Shown here piece after piece: positions 38,899-47,212 of a stretch of 64,000 nt of DNA (position 1 is its first letter; each line of letters starts with the position of its first letter). This stretch comes from Microbacterium ulmi (GTDB taxonomy: Bacteria; Actinomycetota; Actinomycetes; Actinomycetales; Microbacteriaceae), in the NCBI RefSeq assembly GCF_011759705.1, contig NZ_JAAOZF010000002.1, forward strand, positions 744,001 to 808,000, in the 5' to 3' direction. The notes under the pieces are model-generated. The model saw nothing but the letters and a program-made list of their open reading frames with translations, ran no database searches and was not told the DNA's origin. A program made the translations under genes and the position numbers.

Positions 38899-39956
38899 GA
38901 ACGAAGGCCCCGCTCGACGTCCGCGATCTGGGAGAGCGGGACGCGCTCCTCGTCATGGTGCGCGAGATGCGGGTCGCCCGGGCCGTAGTTGACGGCAGGC
39001 ACGCCCAGCGCGGCGAAGCGCGCGACATCCGTCCACCCGTACTTGGGAGTCGGCTCGGCACCGACGGCCGCGACGAACTCCTGGGCGAGCGGAGCGTCGA
39101 GCCCGGGGCGGGCGCCCTCCGCGCAGTCCACGATCTCGACGGAGAACCCGGCGAACACGTCGCGCACGTGTCCTTCGGCGCGCTCGGCCGTCAGGCTCGG
39201 TGCGAAGCGGTAGTTGACCTCGACCTCGCAGGCGTCGGGGATGACGTTGCTCGCGACGCCGCCGGAGATGCGCACGGCGTTGAGGGACTCGCGGTAGACG
39301 AGACCGTCGACGGGGACCTTGCGCGGGCGGTACGCCGCGAGACGCGCGAGGATGGGCGCCGCGTTGTGGATCGCGTTCTCGCCGATCCACGCGCGGGCGC
39401 TGTGCGCCCGGACGCCCTTCGTGCGCACGAGCGCCCGGAGCGTGCCGTTGCATCCGCCCTCGACCGTGCCGTTGGACGGCTCGCCGAGGATCGCGAAGTC
39501 GGCCGCGAACAGGTCCGGACGTGTGCGGGCGAGTCGTGTGAGCCCGTTCAGATCGGAGTCCACCTCCTCGTGGTCGTACCACATCCAGGTGAGGTCGACG
39601 CGCGGGTCGACGAGCTCGGCGGCGAGCTTGAGCTGCACGGCGACGCCCGACTTCATGTCGACCGTGCCGCGCCCCCACAGGTAGGGCTCGTCGTCGATCA
39701 CGATGCCACGGGTCGGCACGTTGGCGTTGATCGGCACGGTGTCGATGTGTCCCGCGATGACGACCCGCTGCGCCCGCCCGAGATCCGTCCGCGCGACGAT
39801 CGTGTCGCCGTCGCGATAGACGTCCAGGTGAGGGAGCGCGTCGACCGCGGCGTGGATGAGATCGGCGAGCACGGTCTCGTCGTCGGAGACGCTCGGAATG
39901 TCGCAGATCGCCCTCGCGATGTCGACGGAAGGGGCGGAGAGATCGAGCGCCGGCAT
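38880..39956 (-). CDS. dapE: Succinyl-diaminopimelate desuccinylase
   Basis: A 358-residue M20-type dizinc hydrolase that releases succinate from N-succinyl-LL-2,6-diaminopimelate in lysine and peptidoglycan precursor synthesis. Metal ligands: His70 and Asp72 (VIAGHIDTVP), Asp100 (GRGTVDMKSG), Glu130/Glu131 (DHEEVDSD) and Glu159 (GEPSNGTVEGGCNG). Length matches the actinobacterial DapE (about 355). ATG 39956 is set by TAGACT six bases upstream. It is divergent from dapD across 52 bases and overlaps the following mannosyltransferase gene. Confidence 0.95.
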   Translation of the reverse strand: MPALDLSAPSVDIARAICDIPSVSDDETVLADLIHAAVDALPHLDVYRDGDTIVARTDLGRAQRVVIAGHIDTVPINANVPTRGIVIDDEPYLWGRGTVDMKSGVAVQLKLAAELVDPRVDLTWMWYDHEEVDSDLNGLTRLARTRPDLFAADFAILGEPSNGTVEGGCNGTLRALVRTKGVRAHSARAWIGENAIHNAAPILARLAAYRPRKVPVDGLVYRESLNAVRISGGVASNVIPDACEVEVNYRFAPSLTAERAEGHVRDVFAGFSVEIVDCAEGARPGLDAPLAQEFVAAVGAEPTPKYGWTDVARFAALGVPAVNYGPGDPHLAHHDEERVPLSQIADVERGLRSWLTAS

Positions 39957-39962
39957 CCCCCG

Positions 39963-39968
39963 AGTCTA
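39963..39968 (-). promoter_or_regulatory. dapE: TAGACT -10 element for dapE
   Basis: TAGACT, six bases (CGGGGG), ATG 39956. It is preceded by CGG, like the dapD box on the other strand, giving the region mirror symmetry. Confidence 0.65.
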
Positions 39969-39996
39969 CCGACGCACACGCGGCGTGACGCGCCGG

Positions 39997-40002
39997 TAGC
40001 CT
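39997..40002 (+). promoter_or_regulatory. dapD: TAGCCT -10 element for dapD
   Basis: TAGCCT, six bases (GTCAGC), ATG 40009. Its -35 region would overlap the dapE -10 region, so the two promoters probably interfere. Confidence 0.65.
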
Positions 40003-40008
40003 GTCAGC

Positions 40009-40965
40009 ATGAGCGACGAGACATGGGTCTGGGCCATCGGCCTCGCGACGACGTCGGGCGACGGCACGGTCCTCGACACGTGGTACCCCGAGCCCCGGCT
40101 GGGCCGTCTGCCGCAGGGATTCGACCCCTCGATGCCCCCCGAGGACCTCGAACGACTCGCCGTCCCCGATGCCCGTCGAGCGGTCGACGTCGACGTCGTC
40201 GCGCTCGAGATCGACATCGCCGCTCCCCCGTCGACGACGTCCGACGCGTACCTGCGCCTGCACGCGCTGTCGCATCGGCTCGTCCGTCCCAACGAGGTCA
40301 ACCTCGACGGCATCTTCGCCCACCTGCCCAATGTCGCCTGGACGACGGCCGGGCCCGTCCACCCCGACGATCTCGAGCGACTCCGCCCCTTCCTGCAGCG
40401 CGACGGCATCCAGGTCCAGGGCCTCGACAAGTTCCCGCGGCTGCTCGACTACGTCACGCCGCCCGGGGTGCGCATCGCGGACGCCTCGCGCGTGCGCCTG
40501 GGCGCTTACCTCTCTCCGGGCACGACCGTGATGCACGAGGGCTTCGTCAACTTCAATGCGGGAACCCTCGGTGCCTCGATGGTGGAGGGCCGCATCTCGC
40601 AGGGCGTCGTCGTCGGCGAAGGCAGCGACATCGGCGGGGGCGCGTCGATCATGGGCACGCTCTCGGGCGGCGGTGCACATCGCGTCTCGATCGGGGCTCG
40701 CTCGCTGCTCGGCGCCAATGCGGGCGTCGGCATCTCGATCGGCGACGACTGCATCGTCGAGGCGGGGCTCTATGTGACGGCAGGATCGAAGATCGTCCTC
40801 GCCGACGAGCCCTCCCGCCATGACGGCTCGCGACCGGTCGTGAAGGGCGCAGAGCTCTCCGGCCGGGACGGCATCCTGTTCCGTCGCAACTCGCTCACGG
40901 GGGCGATCGAGGCCGTGCGCCGCGCAGGCGTCGGGGTGACGCTCAACGAGGCGCTGCACGCCTGA
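40009..40965 (+). CDS. dapD: Tetrahydrodipicolinate N-succinyltransferase
   Basis: A 318-residue left-handed beta-helix transferase that adds succinyl from succinyl-CoA to tetrahydrodipicolinate. The hexapeptide coil is visible from about 150 on: [56 protein letters not shown] and [19 protein letters not shown]. Length equals the actinobacterial form (M. tuberculosis 317), distinct from the 274-residue E. coli type. Together with dapE and dapC in this window it gives three of the succinylase-pathway steps. Confidence 0.96.
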   Translation: MSDETWVWAIGLATTSGDGTVLDTWYPEPRLGRLPQGFDPSMPPEDLERLAVPDARRAVDVDVVALEIDIAAPPSTTSDAYLRLHALSHRLVRPNEVNLDGIFAHLPNVAWTTAGPVHPDDLERLRPFLQRDGIQVQGLDKFPRLLDYVTPPGVRIADASRVRLGAYLSPGTTVMHEGFVNFNAGTLGASMVEGRISQGVVVGEGSDIGGGASIMGTLSGGGAHRVSIGARSLLGANAGVGISIGDDCIVEAGLYVTAGSKIVLADEPSRHDGSRPVVKGAELSGRDGILFRRNSLTGAIEAVRRAGVGVTLNEALHA

Positions 40966-40979
40966 CCCGCACCGGAGCG

Positions 40980-42608
40980 TCAGGTGAAAACGAGCGACAG
41001 GACGAACGTCCACACGCACGTGAAGGCGAGCATCCCGAGGCTGTACCAGATCGACGCCCGCAGGATCTCCGCCTCGCGCCCTGAGAGCCCCACGGCACCG
41101 GCCGCGATCGCGATCGACTGCGGGGAGATCACCTTGGCGGTGTTGCCGCCCGCCGTGTTGGCGGCCACGAGCAGCACGGGGTCGACGCCGATGCGCTGAG
41201 CCGTCGCGACCTGGAGCTGCGCGAACAGCGTGTTGTTGTTGACGACCGATCCCGTGATGAAGACGCCGAACCAGCCGATGATCGGCGCGAAGAGAGGGAA
41301 GATCGGGCCGACCTCGGCGAGGGCCGTTCCGATGCTCGCCGAGCCGCCGCTGAAGTTCGCGATGTTCGCCAGCACGAGGATCGCCGCGATGAGCACGAGC
41401 GCGCCCCACAGCATCCGGATCGTCTCCATCAGCTCGTCGAACAGATCGGCGAGCTTGAGGGTCGGCATGGTGAAGAACGAGACGATGACCGCGAGAAGGA
41501 TCGCCGTTCCCGTCGCGTTGATCGGCGTGAACCCCCACGTGTTCGAGATGGCCTCCCCTGCGGGCGTCGTGATCGCGCCGGTGACGCCGGGGATCGGAAG
41601 GCTGACGACGGCTCCCGACAGCGCACCGCCTGACGCGAAGAGGTCGCGGAACCACGGGATGCTCCACACGAAGATGAAGCCCGTCAGGATGTAGAAGGGG
41701 CTCCACGCGACCAGGATCTCGCGCACGCTGTGGCGGTGCGGCTCGGGCGCTGCGCCGCCGTCTTCGCGGAAGATGCGCCTGGGCTGCCAGTACCTGCCGA
41801 GCACGAAGAGCGCGACCATCGCAGCGAGGCCGGACCCGATGTCGGCGAGCTCGGGTCCCAGGAACCAGAGGACGCTCGCCTGCACGCCGCTGAACACGAC
41901 GGAGACGACGAGCGTCGCGGGCCAGGTCTCGCGCAGGCCGCGCCACCCGTCGAGGATCGCGACGACGAGGAACGGCGTGATGAGGGCGAGGGGCTGGATG
42001 AGCAGAACCAGCATGCGCGAGAGCTCGAGCACGTCGACGCCGCCCACCTGCGCTCCGATGATGACGGGGATGCCGATCGCGCCGTACGCCCCGGCCGCCG
42101 CGTTCGCGACCAGGCTGATCATGGCCGCCTTGACCGGGCGGAATCCGAGCTGCACGAGAAGGGCCGCGCAGATCGCGATCGGCACGCCGAAGCCCGCCGC
42201 GCCCTCGAGGAACGCGCCGAACGCGAACGCGATCAAGAGGACCTGGATGCGCTGGTCGGGCGAGATCCCGCCGATCGATGCGCGGATGACGTCGAAGTGG
42301 CCGCTCGCGACGGCGAGCCGGTAGAGCCACACGGCCATGACGATGATGTACGCGATGGGCCAGATCGCCGTGAGCAGGCCGAACAGCGCAGACCCCGCGA
42401 TGCCGCCAGGCGGCATCTGGAACGCGAACGCCGCGACGACGATCTCCGCCACCACCGCGATCGCCGCCGCGATGAGGCCGTGAAGCTTGAAGGCGACGAG
42501 GCAGATCAGGAAGATCAGGATCGGCGCCGCGGCGACGACCGCGGAGACCCAGATGTTTCCGAACGGGTCGATGTCCTGGGTCCACACGATCGCGGCTCCG
42601 CCCTCCAT
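40980..42608 (-). CDS. lldP: L-lactate permease (LctP family)
   Basis: A 542-residue secondary transporter with about 13 membrane helices that takes up lactate (and glycolate) with protons. Family segments include IWPIAYIIVMAVWLYRLAVASG, FAFGAFLEGAAGFGVPIAI, the central INATGTAILLAVIVSFF and FGVFITGSVVNNNTLFAQLQ with ANTAGGNTAKVISPQSIAIA near the end. No lactate dehydrogenase gene is adjacent, unlike lldPRD operons. The leader is about 24 nt after a TATCGT element. It stands alone, convergent with dapD and separated from gltA. Confidence 0.93.
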   Translation of the reverse strand: MEGGAAIVWTQDIDPFGNIWVSAVVAAAPILIFLICLVAFKLHGLIAAAIAVVAEIVVAAFAFQMPPGGIAGSALFGLLTAIWPIAYIIVMAVWLYRLAVASGHFDVIRASIGGISPDQRIQVLLIAFAFGAFLEGAAGFGVPIAICAALLVQLGFRPVKAAMISLVANAAAGAYGAIGIPVIIGAQVGGVDVLELSRMLVLLIQPLALITPFLVVAILDGWRGLRETWPATLVVSVVFSGVQASVLWFLGPELADIGSGLAAMVALFVLGRYWQPRRIFREDGGAAPEPHRHSVREILVAWSPFYILTGFIFVWSIPWFRDLFASGGALSGAVVSLPIPGVTGAITTPAGEAISNTWGFTPINATGTAILLAVIVSFFTMPTLKLADLFDELMETIRMLWGALVLIAAILVLANIANFSGGSASIGTALAEVGPIFPLFAPIIGWFGVFITGSVVNNNTLFAQLQVATAQRIGVDPVLLVAANTAGGNTAKVISPQSIAIAAGAVGLSGREAEILRASIWYSLGMLAFTCVWTFVLSLVFT

Positions 42609-42638
42609 GCCTGCGACGGAACCCCGCCGTCACGCATC

Positions 42639-42644
42639 ACGATA
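42639..42644 (-). promoter_or_regulatory. lldP: TATCGT -10 element for lldP
   Basis: TATCGT lies inside an imperfect inverted repeat (CATCAC...GCGATG, 42636-42651) that could be an operator. Confidence 0.4.
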
Positions 42645-42704
42645 GCGATGCGGCCGCGTGATCGGGAGTGGGTGCAGGGCGTGAAGGGTCGACCTGCACT
42701 GCGC

Positions 42705-42728
42705 CGCTCGCCGCGTCGCCGGCGAGCG
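42705..42728 (-). terminator. Terminator hairpin of gltA
   Basis: CGCTCGCCG and CGGCGAGCG pair perfectly over nine bases with a six-base loop, starting nine bases after the gltA stop. Confidence 0.65.
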
Positions 42729-42736
42729 ATGAGCGG

Positions 42737-44035
42737 TCAGACCACGCCGGGGTAGTTGCGCTCGCTCGCGCCCGTGTAGAGCTGCTGCGGGCGCCCGATC
42801 TTCGTCTGCGAGTCTCGCTGCATCTCGGTCCAGTGCGCGAGCCAGCCGGGCAGGCGCCCGATCGCGAAGAGGACCGTGAACATGCGCGTGGGGAAGCCCA
42901 TCGCCTTGTAGATGACGCCCGTGTAGAAGTCGACGTTCGGGTAGAGACGACGCTCCTTGAAGTAGTCGTCGTTGAGGGCGAGCTCTTCGAGCTCCTTCGC
43001 GAGCTCGAGAAGCGGATCGTGCACGCCGAGCTCCGAGAGGATCTCGTCTGCGGACTCCTTGACGAGCTTCGCGCGCGGGTCGTAGTTCTTGTAGACGCGG
43101 TGTCCGAAGCCCATGAGCTTGACGCCGTCTTCCTTGTTCTTGACCCGCTCGACGAAGCGCTGGACGCTCTCGCCCGAGTCGCGGATCTGCGCGAGCATGT
43201 TCAGCACCGCCTCGTTCGCGCCGCCGTGGAGGGGTCCGTACAGGGCGTTGATGCCCGCGGAGATCGACGAGAACTGGTTGGCACCCGTCGACCCCACGAG
43301 CCGGACGGTCGAGGTGGAGGCGTTCTGCTCGTGGTCCTCGTGGAGGATCAGCAGCCGCTCGAGCGCGCGCGACATGACGGGATTGATCTCGTAGGGCTCG
43401 CTGAGGACGCCGAAGTTCAGCTTGAGGAAGTTGTCGACGAACCCGAGCCCGTTGTCGGGGTACAGGAACGCCTGTCCGATGCTCTTCTTATGCGCGTAGG
43501 CCGCGATGACGGGAAGCTTCGCGAGAAGGCGGATCGTGTTGAGCTCGACGTGCTCGGGGTTGCCAGGGTCGGACTGGTGCTCGTAGTACGTCGACAGGGC
43601 TGCCGTCGCCGAGGAGAGCACCGACATGGGGTGCGCCGTGTGCGGGAGCGACGAGAAGAACCTCTTGAGGTCCTCGTGCAGGAGCGTGTGGCGGCGGATC
43701 CGGTTGTCGAACTCCTCGAGCTCGCTCGCAGACGGCAGCTCCCCGTAGAGCAGCAGCCACGCGACCTCGAGGTACGTGCTGTTCTTCGCGAGCTGCTCGA
43801 TGGGATAGCCGCGGTAGCGGAGGATCCCCTTGTCGCCGTCGATGAAGGTGATCGCCGACTTCGTCGCCGACGTGTTGACGAACCCGTAGTCGAGCGTCGT
43901 GTGGCCCGTCTGGCGCGTGAGCGTCGAGATGTCGATGCTCGGCACGCCGTCGGTACCTCGCAGGAGCGGGAGCTCGGCGGTCCTGCCGCCGACCGTCAGA
44001 GTGGCCTTCTCCTGCTGCGCGCCCGCATCGCTCAC
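42737..44035 (-). CDS. gltA: Citrate synthase (type II)
   Basis: A 432-residue enzyme condensing oxaloacetate and acetyl-CoA at the entry of the TCA cycle. Active-site residues are in LYGPLHGGANEAVL (His), GFGHRVYKNYDPRAK (His) and NVDFYTGVIYKAMGFP (Asp). The extra N-terminal beta domain of the hexameric type II form is present (TLTVGGRTAELPLLRGTDG). GTG 44035 follows GAGGAGG at the right distance. The leader is about 100 nt and starts next to an inverted repeat CTGTTACAG, so regulation at the promoter is likely. Confidence 0.97.
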   Translation of the reverse strand: MSDAGAQQEKATLTVGGRTAELPLLRGTDGVPSIDISTLTRQTGHTTLDYGFVNTSATKSAITFIDGDKGILRYRGYPIEQLAKNSTYLEVAWLLLYGELPSASELEEFDNRIRRHTLLHEDLKRFFSSLPHTAHPMSVLSSATAALSTYYEHQSDPGNPEHVELNTIRLLAKLPVIAAYAHKKSIGQAFLYPDNGLGFVDNFLKLNFGVLSEPYEINPVMSRALERLLILHEDHEQNASTSTVRLVGSTGANQFSSISAGINALYGPLHGGANEAVLNMLAQIRDSGESVQRFVERVKNKEDGVKLMGFGHRVYKNYDPRAKLVKESADEILSELGVHDPLLELAKELEELALNDDYFKERRLYPNVDFYTGVIYKAMGFPTRMFTVLFAIGRLPGWLAHWTEMQRDSQTKIGRPQQLYTGASERNYPGVV

Positions 44036-44137
44036 GGCGCCTCCTCGCGATTCCTGGTGGGTTCGGGGGGTCATGACCCCAGCGGACCGGTGTTCCGCCC
44101 GGGACCTGCACAGGGGGACGGATGCCGGCATCCTGCG

Positions 44138-44146
44138 CTGTTACAG
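44138..44146. promoter_or_regulatory. CTGTTACAG inverted repeat over the gltA transcription start
   Basis: Nine-base near-palindrome abutting the gltA -10 box; the same nonamer occurs upstream of oppA2 at 61186-61194. Confidence 0.4.
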
Positions 44147-44150
44147 CCTA
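44145..44150 (-). promoter_or_regulatory. gltA: TAGGCT -10 element for gltA
   Basis: Minus-strand TAGGCT predicts a start near 44138 and a leader of about 100 nt. No good -35 hexamer is seen. Confidence 0.45.
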
Positions 44151-44217
44151 ATGGCCGCAGAAGGCTACCGCGGACACGGCCAAAGGCCATGGGATCCGGG
44201 TGGAGGAAACCTCCGGA

Positions 44218-45336
44218 TCACGCCGTTCGGGAGGCGCCGCGCAGACGCTCGGCGGCTGCCGCGATGCGCTCGTCGGTCGCCGTGAGCGAGAGGCGCACGT
44301 GCTGCGGGAAGAAGGGTCCGTAGAAGACGCCGGGACCCGCGAGGATGCCGAGATCGGCGAGCCTCGCAAGGCTGTCCCACGCCTCGCGGCCCTCCGTCGC
44401 CCAGAGGTACAGACCCGCTTCGCTGCGATCCACGCGGAAGCCCGCCGCCTCCAGCGCGGGCTTCAGGATGCCGCGACGCGCACGGTAGAGCTCCTTCTGC
44501 GCAGCGACGTGCGAGTCGTCGCCGAGGGCAGCGACCATCGCGGCCTGCACGGGCCCCGGCAGCATGAGACCGAGGTGCTTGCGCGCCGCCAGCAGCCGCG
44601 CGACGAGCACGGGATCCCCCGCGAGGAAAGCCGCGCGATAGCCGGCCAGGTTCGACTGCTTGCTCAGGGAGTAGACGGAGAGGATGCCGGTCACGTCCGC
44701 GCCCGCGACCCGGGCATCGAGCACGGACGGGATGGGCTCGGCATCCCACGGAGACTCCCAGCCCAGCTCCGCGTAGCACTCGTCGCCCGCGAGGACGGCG
44801 CCGAGCTCGCGCGCGCGCGCCACCGCGATCCGGAGGGCTGCGGCATCCCACACCCGGCCGTCGGGGTTGCCGGGCGAATTGATCCACACGAGCTTCGTGC
44901 CGTCGGGCCAGTCCGCGGGGTCGTCCGCGGCGAGCGGCGTCGCCCCCGCGACGCGCGCGCCGACCTCGTACGTCGGATACGCGGCCCTGGGGTGGACGAC
45001 GATGTCGCCTGGTCCGAGATCGAGGAGCGTCGGAAGGAGCGCGACGAGCTCCTTCGAGCCGATCGTCGGGAGGACCTGGTCGGGGGTGAGGCCGACGACA
45101 CCGCGGCGGCGCGCGTACCAGTCCACGACGGCCTCGCGCAGCGCGGGGGTGCCGACCGTCAGCGGATAGGCGTGCGCATCGGTCGCGGCGGACAGGGCGT
45201 CGCGGACCACGGCCGGCGTCGGGTCGACGGGCGAGCCGATCGACAGGTCGACGAGTCCGCCGGGATGCGCCTTGGCACGCGCCGCATAGGGAGCGACGGC
45301 ATCCCACGGGTAATCGGCGAGGTCACCGACTCCCAC
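44218..45336 (-). CDS. dapC: N-succinyldiaminopimelate aminotransferase
   Basis: A 372-residue class I aminotransferase. Lysine in VYSLSKQSNLAGYRAAF is the cofactor anchor (near residue 220); INSPGNPDGRVWD and GDECYAELGWE complete the site. This subgroup in actinobacteria is DapC, which aminates N-succinyl-2-amino-6-ketopimelate between DapD and DapE. The start GTG lies one base after the ferredoxin stop (TGA-C-GTG). The pairing with a seven-iron ferredoxin gene is conserved in actinobacteria (Rv1177-Rv1178 in M. tuberculosis, from memory) though no redox step is known in this pathway. Confidence 0.92.
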   Translation of the reverse strand: MGVGDLADYPWDAVAPYAARAKAHPGGLVDLSIGSPVDPTPAVVRDALSAATDAHAYPLTVGTPALREAVVDWYARRRGVVGLTPDQVLPTIGSKELVALLPTLLDLGPGDIVVHPRAAYPTYEVGARVAGATPLAADDPADWPDGTKLVWINSPGNPDGRVWDAAALRIAVARARELGAVLAGDECYAELGWESPWDAEPIPSVLDARVAGADVTGILSVYSLSKQSNLAGYRAAFLAGDPVLVARLLAARKHLGLMLPGPVQAAMVAALGDDSHVAAQKELYRARRGILKPALEAAGFRVDRSEAGLYLWATEGREAWDSLARLADLGILAGPGVFYGPFFPQHVRLSLTATDERIAAAAERLRGASRTA

Positions 45337-45337
45337 G

Positions 45338-45658
45338 TCAGTGGTCCTGCGGAGGCAGAGCCGCGATGATCGGGTGGTCCTTGTGGATGACCCCGACCTT
45401 GGCCGCGCCGCCGGGCGAGCCGATGTCGTCGAAGAACTCGACGTTGGCCTTGTAGTAGTCCTGCCACTCGTCAGGCAGGTCGTCCTCGTAGTAGATCGCC
45501 TCGACAGGGCACACGGGCTCGCACGCCCCGCAGTCCACGCACTCGTCCGGGTGGATGTACAGCGACCGCTCGCCCTCGTAGATGCAGTCCACAGGGCACT
45601 CGTCGATGCAGGCCCGGTCCTTCACATCCACACACGGCAGAGCGATCACGTACGTCAC
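45338..45658 (-). CDS. fdxA: Seven-iron ferredoxin (FdxA/FdxC type)
   Basis: A 106-residue electron carrier with one [3Fe-4S] and one [4Fe-4S] cluster. The N-terminal ligands are [17 protein letters not shown] (incomplete four-Cys set for the three-iron cluster) and the second cluster uses [12 protein letters not shown]. The C-terminal extension with [16 protein letters not shown] is typical of actinobacterial FdxA. GTG 45658 follows TAGACT at six bases; that -10 box starts with the stop codon of the preceding gene. It is cotranscribed with dapC. Confidence 0.96.
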   Translation of the reverse strand: MTYVIALPCVDVKDRACIDECPVDCIYEGERSLYIHPDECVDCGACEPVCPVEAIYYEDDLPDEWQDYYKANVEFFDDIGSPGGAAKVGVIHKDHPIIAALPPQDH

Positions 45659-45664
45659 GCACTC

Positions 45665-45670
45665 AGTCTA
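45665..45670 (-). promoter_or_regulatory. TAGACT -10 element for the ferredoxin-dapC operon, overlapping a stop codon
   Basis: The TAG of TAGACT (45670-45668) is the stop codon of the upstream membrane protein gene; GAGTGC then separates it from GTG 45658. Confidence 0.65.
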
Positions 45671-46054
45671 GCCGCCGGTCGGGACCCGCATCCGCTCGGG
45701 CCAGGCCACGACGACCGCGACGACGAGCGGGACGGCGATGGTCCACACGACGCCGGGATTGAACTGACCCTCGGGCACCTGCGGCACGATGACCGACCCG
45801 CCTGGCCCCTGGCCCGAGAACACGAGCGTCGCCGTCATGATGCCGAGGCCCGTCGCGAGCGCGGCCCACCTGTCGGCCGTGAGCAGACGCACGGCGACCA
45901 GCAGCGCCGCGCTGCCGACCACGGCGACGACGAGCCCGAGCGGGAGCCATCCGAGCGCGAACGACTGGGCGATCGTCCCGGCGAGACCGTACACGGCGCC
46001 CACGACGAAGGCGACGACCCATGTTCCGATGCGCACCGGCTGGATCGAGGTCAC
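45668..46054 (-). CDS. Hypothetical four-helix membrane protein
   Basis: A 128-residue hydrophobic protein with predicted helices at about 10-30, 33-55, 62-80 and 100-118, and a final basic-turn PERMRVPTGG. I do not recognise a named family; relatives occur next to the ferredoxin gene in Microbacteriaceae as hypothetical proteins (recollection, not checked). GTG 46054 is placed by TACAGT six bases upstream, shortening the open frame considerably. Its stop codon doubles as part of the ferredoxin promoter. Confidence 0.65.
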   Translation of the reverse strand: MTSIQPVRIGTWVVAFVVGAVYGLAGTIAQSFALGWLPLGLVVAVVGSAALLVAVRLLTADRWAALATGLGIMTATLVFSGQGPGGSVIVPQVPEGQFNPGVVWTIAVPLVVAVVVAWPERMRVPTGG

Positions 46055-46060
46055 TCCCCC

Positions 46061-46066
46061 ACTGTA
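46061..46066 (-). promoter_or_regulatory. TACAGT -10 element for the four-helix membrane protein
   Basis: Minus-strand TACAGT, six bases (GGGGGA), GTG 46054. Confidence 0.6.
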
Positions 46067-46079
46067 GCCGCCGGTCGAC

Positions 46080-46394
46080 TCACGCCGCCCAGCCCCACAG
46101 CCGCAGCAGGGCCGCGACGAGAGCCGCTGCCGCGACCACGACGAGGAACGGCGCGCGCAGGAGCAGGAGCCCCGCCGCGACGAGGACGGCGGGGATGCGC
46201 GCATCGACGACGATCGCCTGGCCGTCGCCCAGCGTCTGGACCGCGACGAGCGCCGCCAGCAGGGCGACGGTGAGCAGGTCCGCGATGCGGGAGGGCCGGG
46301 GCGCCTCGAGCACTCTGGGCGGCACGAGGTATCCGAGGGTCTTGAAGGCGACGCAGACGATCGCCGCGATCAGCACAGCGTTCCACAGGGTCAC
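46080..46394 (-). CDS. azlD: AzlD family branched-chain amino acid exporter small subunit
   Basis: A 104-residue protein with three or four membrane helices. FKTLGYLVPPRVLEAPR near residue 17 and VDARIPAVLVAAGLLLL near 62 are the AzlD hallmarks. It pairs with AzlC to export branched-chain amino acids (the BrnFE system of Corynebacterium). The GTG start overlaps the azlC stop as GTGA, giving coupled translation. Confidence 0.92.
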   Translation of the reverse strand: MTLWNAVLIAAIVCVAFKTLGYLVPPRVLEAPRPSRIADLLTVALLAALVAVQTLGDGQAIVVDARIPAVLVAAGLLLLRAPFLVVVAAAALVAALLRLWGWAA

Positions 46395-47152
46395 GGCAGC
46401 CCCTCCCGCTCGGGGACGTCGTCCGGCTCGGGCGCCGTCGGCTCCCGCGGATCAAGGTTCGGGTGCCCGAGCCAGTTGACCCATCCCACGACGATCGCGA
46501 CGAGAGCCGCGACGAGGACGGGAAGCCCCGGAAGGAGGACGGGCGTGAGGATCGTCGCCACCGCCGCGGCCGCGAGACCGACCGCGATGGGCTGGCGCTG
46601 CCGCAGCCGTGGCCACAGGAGTGCGAGGAACGCGGCGGCGGCCGCGGCATCCAGTCCGTATGTCTTGGGGTCGCCGAGGACGTCGCCCAGGAGCGCCCCG
46701 GCGAGCGTCGACAGGTTCCAGCCCACGTAGATGCCCAGGCCCGTGATCCAGAACCCGACCAGACGCGCGCGCCGCGTCGACTGCGCGAGCGAGACGGCCG
46801 TCGACTCGTCGATCGTGAACTGCGCGGCCGCGGCTCGGCGCCAGAACCCCGTCCCGATGACGGGCGACATGCGCATGCCGTACGCGATGTTGCGCACACC
46901 CAGGAGGGATGCCGACGCGATGGCGGCGGGGGCCGCGGCGAGACCGCCGGCGCCGATGACGCCGACGAAAGCGAACTGCGATCCGCCCGTGAACATGAGC
47001 AGGCTCAGGACGCACGTCTGCCAGACGTCGAGCCCCGACGCGACCGAGAGCGCGCCGAACGACACCCCGTACGCGCTCGTCGCGAGGGCGACGCCGAGCC
47101 CCGACCGCGCGGCGCGGCGTGCCTCGTCGGCGGGATCGGGCACGGAGGTCAC
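46391..47152 (-). CDS. azlC: AzlC family branched-chain amino acid exporter large subunit
   Basis: A 253-residue membrane protein with about seven helices. YGVSFGALSVASGLDVWQT, MFTGGSQFAFVG and DESTAVSLAQ with the following GFWITGL are diagnostic for AzlC/BrnF. Together with AzlD it relieves excess intracellular leucine, isoleucine, valine or methionine, which arises during peptide uptake; the two opp operons nearby fit that role. The C-terminal 20 residues are an acidic Pro/Glu tail. TAGGCT seven bases upstream sets GTG 47152. Confidence 0.93.
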   Translation of the reverse strand: MTSVPDPADEARRAARSGLGVALATSAYGVSFGALSVASGLDVWQTCVLSLLMFTGGSQFAFVGVIGAGGLAAAPAAIASASLLGVRNIAYGMRMSPVIGTGFWRRAAAAQFTIDESTAVSLAQSTRRARLVGFWITGLGIYVGWNLSTLAGALLGDVLGDPKTYGLDAAAAAAFLALLWPRLRQRQPIAVGLAAAAVATILTPVLLPGLPVLVAALVAIVVGWVNWLGHPNLDPREPTAPEPDDVPEREGLP

Positions 47153-47159
47153 CCGATCG

Positions 47160-47165
47160 AGCCTA
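47160..47165 (-). promoter_or_regulatory. azlC: TAGGCT -10 element for azlC-azlD
   Basis: TAGGCT-N7-GTG on the minus strand. No adjacent Lrp-type regulator gene is seen. Confidence 0.55.
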
Positions 47166-47212
47166 CCGAGCGAGGCAGCGCGGCATCCCGTGCCACCCGT
47201 GCGCGAGTGGCT

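Noticed and set aside
38953-42633. A 1226-codon open frame on the minus strand spanning dapE, dapD and lldP
   Set aside because: It is out of frame with three clear enzymes and transporters, rich in Arg/Gly/Pro/Asp shadow sequence, and has no family motif. Long open shadows are normal at this GC content.
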